Below are positions 34,013 to 48,176 of a stretch of 64,000 nt of DNA, one piece after another (the stretch's first letter is position 1; the number at the start of each line of letters is the position of its first letter). The translations under genes and the position numbers were made by a program. The notes under the pieces are model-generated. The model was not told the DNA's origin. It saw only the letters and a program-made list of their open reading frames with translations, and did no database searches. Origin of the DNA: Letharia columbiana (lineage: Eukaryota; Ascomycota; Lecanoromycetes; Lecanorales; Parmeliaceae); the NCBI RefSeq assembly GCF_014066305.1, contig NW_023501039.1, positions 1,550,001-1,614,000 on the forward strand. Direction: 5' to 3'.

Positions 34013-34844
34013 GGACACAAAGCAGCAAAGATGCTATACCATGGTTAGCATCTCGAAAGCTAACATTGGAGACCGCAGGACGTACATAGCTGTTGACCAG
34101 CAATGACTGTAACTATCAATGATGGCAATGCGCATGTACGTAAAATGGTTCGCAGAGTAGAAGAAGTGGGAATGGCGGAATATCAATAGTGTATATAGAT
34201 AGACTTTGTATAGACTTTGGGGGACAGAAACAGAGGGAAGTGTGCCACAGTAGTAACGATATCGGTCGGACCTGTAACATGTCTCATGCCGAGCAAGTAG
34301 CGGGGAGGAATTATGGTCACGGTTTTTTCTTTTCTTTTCTTTTTTTTTCTCCTTGGCTGGAGCTTACAACGCTCGAGTTTGAGCGTTTTTTCACCAATGG
34401 TTGAAAATTGGCAAAAGAGGCAAGAGCAGTGAGATGGGGGAGAAAATGTGGACAAGCGTGTGGTTGACAGTGGTCGAGTTGGGGAAAAAGTGAAAGAGGC
34501 GCTGGTCGATGGCTTGGATGGCTTGTCAATGATGCTAGTTTGGGAGTTGTTTTTTTCTGCCAGTGTGCTTGTGGGACAGTGGGAATGGAGGAAAGGTGTG
34601 TGTCCGGAGAAGGAGGCTAAGGGACTAGATAGATGTCAAATCTGCTGGAACAAATCTGCTGGAATACGTGGTAACGAAACAGTAATATTTGAATATCAAT
34701 GATACAAGACCATGGCTGTTGACAGGGAGCCAGGACAGTGGAAAGGAAGATGGGAAGGAGTCAAAAATAGTCGAAGTAGTATAGTAGGAAGGAGCAAGTA
34801 AGTTCGTTCCAGCAGGCCGGTCACGATCAAAGTGGCTGACGTAG

Positions 34845-34848
<4 letters not shown>

Positions 34849-34886
<38 letters not shown>
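34849..34886. repeat. GAT/ATC trinucleotide microsatellite
   Basis: About twelve uninterrupted GAT units. On the minus strand it gives a poly-His frame that I regard as spurious. Confidence 0.9.
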
Positions 34887-35560
34887 AGTAGTATCTTACA
34901 TGCCTTTCAATTGATTGCAATGCTCCTACTGATCACTACTTATCACACATCCTGGCTGGACTATACTTTCCCTGAGGCATGATTGGCATGCTTGGCATGA
35001 CTGATCAATCCCGAGCCTATCAATGTTCCATGTAATAAACATGCCGAGTTTACGCTCTTTAAGTCGAGCGTATAATAAGCCCGCAAGCCCCTGGCCAAAG
35101 TGGTGCGTAATGCGTATAATCCAGGAGTGGGATGGCAGCTTGCGGGTGGAATTGTATGGATGCTACGCCCGATATAGAGCAAAAAGCAAGGATCAGCCAG
35201 CCGTAAGGCGTAAGAGTAGTAAGAATAGTAAAGGATAATAGTAAGGATGGTTATGGGTCGTAGTATTCTCCCATATGTCATGCACGGGCGTTTGGGACTT
35301 GGCGCTGGATCGCAGAATTCCCGGGGGTATTCTTGGGGGTCTAGACTTTTTGACAGAACGCCATCACTAGCGGTAGTGCTGCAGAGAACTCGCCTACCAA
35401 AACAACCTTGCCGTTGTACCCTGTCGTCATATCAAATAACGGTTCCAGGGGTCAAATGTAGGACAAACATTCCACCACTTGTTCTTGTGGACATTGACCA
35501 GTCTTCATACAACTTTCTATCAACTAGCATTCTCGTGACAAAGCTGAATCAGCAATGTCC

Positions 35561-35612
35561 TTCTCTCTCTCTTACCCTCTCTCTCTCTCTCTCTGTCTCT
35601 CTCTCTTTCTCT

Positions 35613-35645
<33 letters not shown>
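35561..35645. repeat. CT-rich microsatellite
   Basis: About 85 bp of CT dinucleotides with TTTCTC interruptions, strand-asymmetric polypyrimidine. Confidence 0.9.
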
Positions 35646-36792
35646 GCGTCTCGGGACATGTAAAGTAACCGCGGGACCTGCGGCCGCATCATGCACCTGG
35701 AGTCGACCGAGCACGAGCGAAGAGCGATGGGCCTTAGTCCGATTCACCGTGCGTTAGTGTATATGCGGCATGACGGCAGTCCACGTACCCACGAACCAAC
35801 GTTGCGACATGGTAGACGCTAGGATCTCATCTGGCAGGGTTTGGTGGGAATCGGGACCGAAAAACGTTGTGCAGATCATTCTTGCCTTCGACCCAATCAA
35901 GCAAATCCTCCGGGAGCTGACCCTTGACCCAGTGACGCTTCAGCTCCAAAAGGTAATCGTGGCGCACTCGGACTTCCAACGGTCACCCTCATTCGTAGAG
36001 GTGGAATATCGGCCCTTGTCTTTCCGTACCAAACGCCTGAGGCTCCCGTAATGTGTTACGATACACCTTGGATTTATCGAGACACCGTTTGACCGTCATG
36101 GTCCATGGAGGAATTCGGGCCAACTGCAAAGTGGGGTTTGCAGCTCTGGCGCATGTGCAGGGATTCCTGAAACACTACTTGCGTGCGTGCCATCGAGGAG
36201 CATCTCGCATCTTGCATCTTGAATTTTGATTCTGAGCCTCGATAGATCGCCAAGAGTGGGTAAATCAAAGATCGTAGACTACCTAAAGTATCTTTGCGGT
36301 CCAGTGAGTACGTCGTCCATCGTCATGCGCATTTCGCATGACAGATCGGGATGCCGCTGGACCGTTGCGCAGTGCGTACGAACAGGATGGGGTGAAATGA
36401 TGGCTCTGGCAGTCTAGAACGTAGAGACCCGGCTCGCTTCATTTGACTGCTTGCGGCATCGTTCCCTGCAGTGTCGCCCGCGGCGTTCCTGCTGCCAGCT
36501 GCCAGGCCCAGGTCTGCACTTCAACGACACACCGAATAATAATGGGGAGCGGAAAGTGCATAAGGTTGGGACCGGCTGCAACCTACGAGGCCGCTAAAAT
36601 GCAATGGTCTGAGGGTCTTGAATGGTCGATCAGTCAAAATAGCGAGATAGTCCGGAGCGATCGACCGATGAACCAGATGCATTTTCTTTCTTTTTCTTTT
36701 CTTCTTTTTAACTTCCGACATTTCGATGACAACAATGATACTGCCAGCTCCCAACGGTCGTCATCTACGACCAACATTGTTTGACATCCATG

Positions 36793-36881
36793 GGCTTCAT
36801 GGCTTCATGGCTTCATGGCTTCATGGCTTCATGGCTTCATGGGCTTCATGGCTTCATGCCTTCATGGCTTCATGGCTTCAT
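36793..36881 (+). repeat. 11-copy tandem array of an 8-bp unit (GGCTTCAT)
   Basis: Six perfect units, one extra G, two perfect units, one GCCTTCAT variant and two perfect units. Homogeneous copies suggest recent slippage expansion. Confidence 0.9.
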
Positions 36882-38289
36882 GAAGCGCCGAGACTAAACT
36901 CAATGCGCGCTTTTTTAGCGACTGCCGAATTGTGACATTTGGGGAGAGGAGGGGGGGGGGGTTATTAAAGTACTGAGGCATTGAATGCTTGGCACGGCAG
37001 TGAAAGGCAAAGTATTATTATGGCATATGTCGGCACTCAAAAGTGCGCAGATAGACGAGATCTGTGTCTAGGAATTTGGGAGACTGGGACTGGGACTGGG
37101 ACTGGGACTGGGAGACTTTGAGGCTTTGGGCAGGAAACTAAGCCCTTTGAAGCCTTTAGCCTCATTTGTCGATGGCGCCTTTAGCCAGGGCAAGGTAAGG
37201 TAAAGTAAGGTAAGGTATTTGGAATTTGGATTTTGCTCTGCAGTCTGCAAGAATAATGCAACCTGCAGCCTGCAACCTGCAACTTGGTTCAAACAATAAC
37301 AACAATAATAATAATGATGATAATAATAATAATGATATTCTTATTCTCATTATTATTGTCACCCAAGTCGGGTCAGGTCATCCATCAGCTTTGCCTTCAC
37401 GGGGTTGCCGAAAGCCAATCGCTTTCGACATCCAAAACCAACGTATCCAGAAGCCAGAAGCATATATACACCACCAACTGATGCCCGTCACGGAGATTTA
37501 CCTTCACACTTTATGTCCTCTCAACTCTGGTACAGTCATGCGTCTAATGTTACTTTGAAGCCATCATCTTTTTCCCCTTCCCACCATCCCACCATTTCCC
37601 CAGCATCTAACCCCCCCCCCCCTTTTCCTTTTCCTTTTCCCTTTCCCCTCCTCTCTTACTACTTGATCCCATCAAGCTCGTCATGTTTGTAAGAGAAGCT
37701 ATGAATGAGTTCCGAGCGATGACCTCGAGGAACTTCAATTCTGCCGGTAAAACGCTTGGAAAAAGTCGCATCGGTGTTTGAAAATCCTGATGATGGGGTT
37801 AAGCTAAAGATTGCAGGTCTCATGCTTCCTTCACACGCTTCGAGACAGGGGACGTATCGTCCAGAAAACACGATCTTCAAATGAAGACATGAGCGGAAAA
37901 CGGGTTGCATTCGCATGTCGTATCCATCACAAATCTTCTGGCTCTGAGTCAGGCAAATGTGGCAATGCGGCCTTTTGGGGTTGGAGGCACAAGGGAACAG
38001 GGGCCATTTCCTTCAAAGTTCAATCACGGATGGAAAACAGGGCCTAAAATCCACTGCATATCTGCCTTCCATCTTCTACCTCGAATATCCCGAACATCCG
38101 GTTCCGTCGCCCAAGCCACCGGCTCCTCGAGAAGGTAATGATATGTCCAGAATATCCCCAGCGCTATGCAATATGCTATCATACCGTATCCAATGTCAGA
38201 AGTTTCCTTCTCTTGCTCCTTCGATATTCCAGATTCCGTACCTCGTAATCATAAAATCGTACATGTTCGAATAACAGAATCCGTCATCA

Positions 38290-41200
38290 TTATAACCAAA
38301 TATCCCCGCCTTCTCCATTGACCCATCTGCGCCACGCTTCCGAATACGCAGATTCTAAATCCCGAACCCAGCGTCGAGTATCAAAGAGCGGGCTAGTCCG
38401 ACGACTCTCGTAGAGTAGCTTCCTGAGCTCCATCAATCTACCCCTACCCATTCCCTGCTTGCCGTCCTCCACCGGGTACACAAGGTCACTACCAAGCTCT
38501 ACCCCTTGCTCCTCGTACGCGTCGTCACTATCAGTAATTAAATCCTCTGCCGCTCTGTCGCCTTCAACGTCCTTCGGCAACGCCCCCCTCAGGATTGAAG
38601 CAGCCATTCTCGAGCACATTTTATACTCATACCTCGGCAGGGTTAGCAATGGCGTGCCGGACCAGAGCACATCTGCAGCGGTGGTGTGGGCATTGCATTC
38701 TGGCGTGTCTAGAAAAAGATCGCAGACACGGGCTCGCGAGATATGCTGGTGCTTTGGCGCAACGTCTGTGAAGATAATTCGCGACGCGACCTCGGCGCCA
38801 ACCCAGCGCAACGCTGTTTCTCTGAGATTCTCCTCACCGAGGTCGGGAAATCTCAGGAGCCATAATACCGCCTTTGGTGTGCGGGACAGGATGCGTAGCC
38901 ACGTTCTGAACGTAGTGGGATCGATCTAAGAGTCATAGGGGGGTCAGTCATATGCAAATTCGGTGGCAGACGGAGGACCCGCAAACCTTGTAAAGCTGGT
39001 TGAAGTTGCCGAAGATGACAGCATCATCTGATAAAGTTGGGAACAAGTCCTTGCGCATCTTCCATCGCCGTCGCTGTTCTTCTGGCCAGCTGAGCTGCGG
39101 TTCTTGGGCATCCGGAGCGCTTTGTCTATGGTCACAACAGAAGAAGGTGTCCCTCGTAAAAATAATATTCTCACCATAAACCCAGTCATCATGATCATCC
39201 TCGTTGTTGCCATCCTGAGTCTGATCTGTAAGGTCTACATTCCCCCGCCAGGGCCTGAGTGTCTGTGGGGGGACCGCAATCTTGTCCGCGAGCAGATAAT
39301 CGCACCATTCGGCGCCCAACGTGCCTGCAAAGCCCATGAACGACATCTGTATAGGAGCCGGACGCGCTGCAAATACCTCGTTCCTTGCGCCTCGGGTATA
39401 CCCATTGAGGTTAATGAGAATGTGAATGCCGTCTGCGGCTACCTGGTTCACTACGCGATCAATCGACCAGGTAGATGCATCGTAAAAAACGGGTGCTTCC
39501 CGCTCAATCTGCTGACGATGCACGGAGCCATCACTGGTAGTCGTTGCATAGCAAAAGGCCTTGACGCGAAGTTTGTCATGAAAGCCGAAGACTGATTGCA
39601 TGAGATGCGCCAAAGGATGATTATTAAAGTCGGAAGATATATAGCCAACGTTAAGATACGGCTTAGGTGGTGCCGGAGGATCATACACGTGAGCAGAGAG
39701 CCAAGGAGCCCGTAGTGTGGAGCATGAAACCCGTAGACCGTTGCGTTGAGAGATCTTGCGAATCTGCTTCGCAGACAAAGGGCAGGTAAACGTATGGAAA
39801 GGAAGCACAGTCGGGGCGCTGGGAATTGCCAGAGCTGCGGGCAGCTGTGGTCGCATTCGATGGCTGGAGGGAATGGATCGTTTTTCAATATACTGAGACC
39901 GATAGATCTGTCGGACCAGCTGCCTCGTGGCTCGTTCGATCAGTCGAACTACTTTAGCACCCTCCCATTGATTCCCAGCCCAGCCCTCGAGGGCGCTCCT
40001 GAGACCTCTGTGGTGCTGACCTTCGCCTTCCAGGCTCAATCGCTGAAGTAATTTTTCTATACCAATGCTGTGAAGGACACCTTTACCCCAACCCTCACCA
40101 TCGTGTAACTGCTTCTCAACGATTGCAACGACACGTTCAATCCATCCAGAACTTGGAACAGAAGCCTTTTTAGAATCGAACAGGTCGCCACGCTCGTCAA
40201 CGTGCCAACGATCTCGGTTGTTCATGAAATGATTGATTCCACCGCGACCACGCCAACTACAGACGGAGTTCAGCGCATTCGCAAGACCGCAAACAGCCTC
40301 TGCGAAATCGGGATTCGACGTGACAGCTCTCTTATAGTACTTAATCGCATCGCTTACTTTACCTTGATCTTTGACGGCATTCGCTAGATTAGCAAGGGCT
40401 ATATCGAAATTGCCGTCGCACTCAACCGCCTTCTCATACATCTTGATGGCAGCATTTAATTGCCCGATGTCTTTGAAGAGGCTGCCAAGGTTTGTGTACA
40501 GATGAGCATGGTGTGAGTCAAGCTTCAGGCCATAATCGTAGTATGCAAGTGCTAGAGCAATCCCACTACCAGGCGTGACCCCGGGAACAGATGAAGTTTG
40601 CGAAACGGTAGGTTTCAGGGTCGACCTAGATCGAGTTGATTGCTGGACACCGGCCAAAAGGATGCCGACGTTGTTAGCAGTCGACGGGCTGGGTTGAAGC
40701 GATAGCGAGAGATAGTAGAGTGCCAGTATCTCCTGAACTCCAGAAGTTGCTCTTGGCGCGGTGGCCGCAGCTCCGCTAGAAGACATTCCATCCTGATAGA
40801 TTTTGGCAAGAGAGAGGAGAGAATTACTGATTATTGACACTGCTGCCTTGTAGCCAAAGCCGTCAGGGACAGCCTCAAGGCCAGGGAGCCGACCTTGTGT
40901 AGGAAAGACAAGTCGTGAGGTTTCCAGCGCAATGTCAGGTGGAAGTAATATTGGCTCGTCCACACCATAATTTCCATGAGGGCTCCCAATACCTAAACGC
41001 GGCTGCTCTGAAAAGACGGCCAAAACTTGTTTGATTAAAGCTCGAATGCCGAGGTGACGTCTTCCGGCGCCAATCAGAATAGCCTCCTCGAACGCCTTGG
41101 CGGCTCCTGTATTATCTCCGAGTTGATACAGCATATTGCCTTTACCATGCACCAGAGCGAGCATTCGACCATTTTCGGACGGCGATATGGCGTATCCACT

Positions 41201-43375
41201 GGATCCGAACCCGCCGATAGCTTCGAGATCCGAGCTGTCCGAAATATATTTGCCGGCGAAAGGGCTACCGCCAGTCACCATGTTGCGCTGGGTTTGTGCC
41301 AAATTTGAGTCGTAATTGATTCGAAGAGCGTGTTCGACGTATTCGATGACTTTCACCGCTTCCCTTCCGCGATGACATTCATGCAAAAGACCGATAAGAT
41401 GCTCAATGGCTTCAAAATAGCTGGGTCGAAGCTTCACAGACCGAAGCCAATACTGCTCAGCATCATCCCTCCTGTTAAGCGCAAGCAAGGTGGCCGCCAA
41501 ATTCGACATGGCCTCTACATTGTCGGGGTCGCGTTGTAAAACTTTCAAATACCACTTCATAGCTTTGTTATAGTCACCCAATCCATACGCGAGACAACCT
41601 GTCAGAAGCATGCCATCCATCCACTCCAGGCCGCTCTCTTGACAGAGTCTGCTAAGCATTTCCATAGCGCATATAGCTGCAGCGGATGGAGAAGTCGCAT
41701 GCATATCCGAAGAAAGATGAGGCGGTACATAACTGGATTGTATTGCAAGGGCACAGGACCGAGAACGTCCGTCATGTGACTGCCACCGCTGTCGAGACTG
41801 GTTACTCGGCAGAGAAGCGCAGTTTGCAGAGGACGGCTGGAATGCTGAGACCTGACCACCTGAGGAAAATTTCCCTGCGCGAATGGAAGCCAATGGTTGA
41901 TTAAGAGTGCTATACTGGTCCTTCAGAGAGGCCTGCGTTGCTATATTTAGGTCACAGGATCGATTGTTACGGCCGTAGCTATTCGACCAGGATGGGTAAG
42001 GTCGCCGTGGAGGGTATATAGAGCAGCTAGATTGATGTTGTACCCCAGCATTATGCTGCTCGTTAGGGGGATTGCGCCGCGTCTGTTCAATGGAGGCGAG
42101 TAGGCCGCCGTAGATTCGATGGGCCCACATGAGGACTTTCTCTCTAAAATGGGCATTGCTGTTTGATACCGCTGGATCGTGATGCGAAGGCATAGAAGGC
42201 GTACAGTATCCAGAACTTGCTAACCCTGGATGACTATAGATCTCGCTAAATGTTCGAGCGCTCTGGTCTTTCCAGGCAGATGGCTTATTCCGATACGCGA
42301 GAGGAATGCTATGTTGCTGCTGCGTTGTAGCTGCCGCATGATTGTTGAATATAGGACTTACGTTGTTTACGCTATCATGCACGTGGTTTGGAGAGGCCAG
42401 TATTTCATGTGTACGCTCGTCAAGGACAGAAGCAGGTATGACCGAAGGATCGGTCACCTGAGTGTATTGAGAATCGCTATGGGCTTGTAGCCATTGGCCA
42501 TAGTGACTGACAGCAGGCAGCTGCGGAGTAGACAAGTCAACAGTAGGTTCGGGTTTTTGATACTGAAACCTCGGGTCACGAAGAGGCGCAGGGCGGTAGG
42601 GCTCAAAAGCACCGTCTGGCCAGTACGGCCCGTAAGGTCCGGGACTGTGTATGGAGGTAGGACCCAAGCATGGCGGCCACATGGGCTGTAAGACTGTTGG
42701 AACATGTTGGCTCCCTGCTAGGTTATAATGGTGATGATGTGAGTAAGACTGGTCCAGGACGGAGTCTAAGCCTGCGGGTGGGACGCTATTGGATCTCCAT
42801 CCTGAATCCACCTTTACCTCATCACTAGATCTTGCGCCTTGCACAGTCGTATTCGAGGGAACATTGCTGTTCAATTTCTGGGCACGTTGTTGTTCTCCGG
42901 CTCTCGAGTTGACGAAGTGGGCGTTTTGGGGCGCTGAAGGTTCGGTAAACCCCTGCGCCAGAGGGTAAGGATAGGTTGTCTGGCTGGAAGCATTCGACAC
43001 AGGTAACAAGAGATGCTTCGTCGCATGTGGTCTCTTCGTCCACTCGACAGGACTCCCATCATATCCTGCTGCCAGGGTTCCATTTGGGGTCTTTCGTCGA
43101 AGCATGTGCTCTGAAGCTTCGGAGGTGGACGTATACTGTGTTCGAGGTGGTATTTGCTGCGACATTGCCAAGCTACTCCGTAGTGAACGAGGATATTGAT
43201 GAGGCTTCTCCAACCTTTGTCGAAAGGTAGCATGCCGCATCTGACTGGGCTGATTGAGCTGCGGAGAGCTTTCAAAATGGGCCGACTGTACGTCTTTGGA
43301 TTCATTATGACGAGGCGAGTATAAAGACTGTTGAAAATGGTGCTGCTGTTGTTGATGCGCAACTTCTGAAAACAT
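38290..43375 (-). CDS. TPR-repeat O-GlcNAc transferase-like glycosyltransferase (GT41)
   Basis: Similar to O-linked N-acetylglucosamine transferase/SPINDLY, which modifies Ser/Thr of nuclear and cytosolic proteins using a nucleotide sugar. Exon 1 43375-38987 and exon 2 38925-38290 (61-nt intron) give 1674 residues. Residues 1 to about 560 are disordered and Gln/His/Ser-rich. TPR repeats follow at about 575-680 (LLTGCLAYGLGDYNKAMKWY) and about 935-1045 (LYTNLGSLFKDIGQLNAAIK). The catalytic half has the GT41 signatures NVGYISSDFNNHPLAHLMQS (His of NHP matches the OGT active-site His), LINLNGYTRGARNEVF, PIQMSFMGFAGTLGA, FGNFNQLYKIDP (spanning the intron) and LDTPECNAHTTAADVLWSGT. Whether the donor is UDP-GlcNAc or GDP-fucose cannot be decided here. 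The frame extends upstream only to a GTG, so ATG 43375 is used. Confidence 0.92.
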
Positions 43376-44840
43376 GGCGCTTCCCTCTCGCCTTTTCACT
43401 CCTTAGACCCGAAAGTGACAAGGGCAAGCAAACAATGCACACCCGCTAGATGATGCCAGTGGTGCTTTCAATGCAGTTTGGTGTCTACACCAAGACTCAT
43501 CGGTTGCAGCATGGATATGTTCCAATGCCTTTGCGACTTCTTGTCCAACGTTTCCTGCATGTCATTCTCCTGACCGGCCGAGGGTTGGCTGAGGTTCTCC
43601 TTGATTGGTGGGATTGCACGCGGTAAGCAGATGACGATGGAATCCGCAAGAGATCGGCCGGAGAGGGGGAGCGCTGGAACCGTTCGAGCAGGTATGCGTG
43701 TTTTGATTGCCAGTGGCAGAGGTGACTACCTGGGTAAAGCAGAAGGTAGAGAGAGGGTCAGAAGAACGGGAGAAAAAAGTCGAGGTCTCTCGTTCTCTCT
43801 TGGCTTGGCTGATAGAGACTTGGATCTTGAGAGAGGCGGCCGAGCTGCACTAGCTGCTGTCCGTGGCTTACCCCTAGCGCCCAGAGACCACCCCCCCCCA
43901 CATAAAACGTGATTATGTTTGACGTTGCCGGACAGATATCCAACTGCTTATAACCGACGAAATTTACTTTACCTCGGTATAGGAAAGACTCGTGGAATGG
44001 GCCCACAGTCATGGGATGACGAGAGACAAGGAAAGGAAGGTTCCCTACGGCTAGGGGCCTGAGGTGCAATCCAAGGACAGCGCTGGTCCTTTTTTGAAGG
44101 AGCCTCACACAAGCGGCTTCCAACCAATGACTTTTGCCCGCGATCCGACCGTTGCGGGCTTTTTGCATTGGCTGCAGATCCAATGTGTGGATGCAATGTA
44201 GGCATCCGGTTGATAGGCATCCGGTTGATAGGCAGTCGATCTGAGTTCTGTGACACTACTGTTTGATAGGCATTTTCCCGCACAAACATTACTATTCGTT
44301 GGCTTTCAAATGGGTGCCTCACATTGCGCACCTCCCTCCCCGCTCCACTGGCAAGATTTGCCCTCTGTCCCGCTGATCATTGCCTTATGCACTACCTCTG
44401 CGCGGCGGGCTGCTGAATCATGCAACTGGTACTTTTGCATATTTCATGCATTGTAAGTAGCTTCTAGTAGTGCGCCATCTAATTACCTACACACCCTAAG
44501 AAGCAGACCCTAAGAAGCAGACACATAATGCATAAGACGTCCGTCACAGTCTCCTTCAAGCTGTAAAGGTGCCCCGTAAAGAACCTAACTTTGGGCCACA
44601 ACATTCTCTGCGTCCATAACAGTAGTTGACGCTTGGCCTTGTCTACGGGTGCTACGTTACATGCTAGCTGTAAAGACTTCTTGAGACACCATATCAAAGG
44701 CGCTGAAGGTTGTGCCAGGCTGTTACCCAAAAAGAGCTGCCAAGGGCCATTCTTTCTATGGGGTTTCAGCTGGTACCTGAAACGGCCAGCCTGTCGAATC
44801 TGCATTAGCAAGTCCTTGGGGATTGCTTTTGGGGAATGAC
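43376..44840. promoter_or_regulatory. Upstream region of the GT41 gene
   Basis: 1.47 kb between the start of the GT41 gene and the SEC23 stop. It contains two tandem copies of a 15-bp unit GGCATCCGGTTGATA (44201-44230) and two of ACCCTAAGAAGCAG near 44492-44520. The plus-strand frame 43601-43912 has no features. No gene supported. Confidence 0.45.
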
Positions 44841-47408
<2,568 letters not shown>

Positions 47409-48176
47409 ATTTCCCCCAGTCCCTAGAACGACTCAATGAGGAGGTGGAACGCAATACGGTGTGTAGTATTTCGACATATGAAGCTTCCAACCACTGGCTT
47501 AGCCACCTGTGGCATTGGGAAAGGCAGTCGGTGCACGGGGACCGGGCGGGAGTCTAGGCACGCTAATCTTACTCGTATTTACGCATGAGCGCAATTTACC
47601 CAACTTATCACAGCCTTCAAATTTTAAGACAAGACTTCGCGTATAAATTTGTTCAGGATAATGAACGGATACTCTTTGCTTACAGATGTATTTTGCCACA
47701 GTGCTTCTCTGCGAAGATATCGTCAAGGACGTCTTGCAATCGACCCTGAAATTCGAAAATTGTACTTGTCAAAAAGCTGCGCTAATGAAACATACTAGTG
47801 GCCTCGAAGAGGCTAGTAAGTCCCGAGGATTAAGGTATCTTACTGCTGCCATCTCTGAATTTTTCATCATCTACAAACGTCGCCAGTCAAAACACATTAC
47901 TGATGACGATCTTAGGTCTCCAATCCTTTGGTCGTTTTCGCGCTGAGCGAAGATTTAATGCTACCCATGGCTGGGCGCCTAGGTTTGATAGGAGTCGTTC
48001 CGACTCTCATGAGAACACTGGGAATCAGCAGAGGTCACATACTCTACAATCGCGGGAAAGGCCTAGATCAGCTACAGAAGAAAGATATTGGTATGGCGAG
48101 GATGACATGGTAATGGGCACCTCAAGTGGTATTAGTCTAGGAACATGCTATCGAATACCTTCAGGCATCTAGCTTT
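47409..48176. promoter_or_regulatory. SEC23 promoter region and TFC4 3' flank
   Basis: 768 bp between two minus-strand genes. Plus-strand frames (47686-47946, 47903-48172) have no recognisable domains and overlap each other, so I reject them. Confidence 0.45.

Larger units (their letters stand above)
34013..38289. promoter_or_regulatory. 4.3-kb gene-free region upstream of flbD
   Basis: No ORF here has a recognisable domain. The region lies between the start of flbD and the stop of the next minus-strand gene, so most of it is flbD upstream sequence. It is crowded with simple repeats: GAT triplets (34849-34886), CT tracts (35561-35645), an 8-bp array (36793-36881), TGGGAC units (37085-37112), AAT/ATT-rich repeats (37293-37346), G and C homopolymers (36951-36961, 37611-37622) and TTTTCC units after 37622. 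A frame at 35770-36051 (93 codons) has no support. Confidence 0.5.

Noticed and set aside
34696..34920. Minus-strand ORF with a long poly-His run
   Set aside because: It is only the GAT/ATC microsatellite read in one frame, with no domain on either side.
36793..36881. Tandem array considered as a CRISPR-like structure
   Set aside because: Units are directly adjacent with no spacers, 8 bp long, in a eukaryotic genome.
36726..36935. ORF with a repeated HGFMASWL peptide
   Set aside because: The peptide is the reading of the 8-bp tandem array; flanking codons show nothing protein-like.
43601..43912. 103-codon Arg/Gly-rich plus-strand ORF
   Set aside because: Low-complexity purine-rich upstream sequence of the GT41 gene; no domain.
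47686..48172. Overlapping plus-strand ORFs between SEC23 and TFC4
   Set aside because: They shift frames without plausible splice sites and show no known motif.
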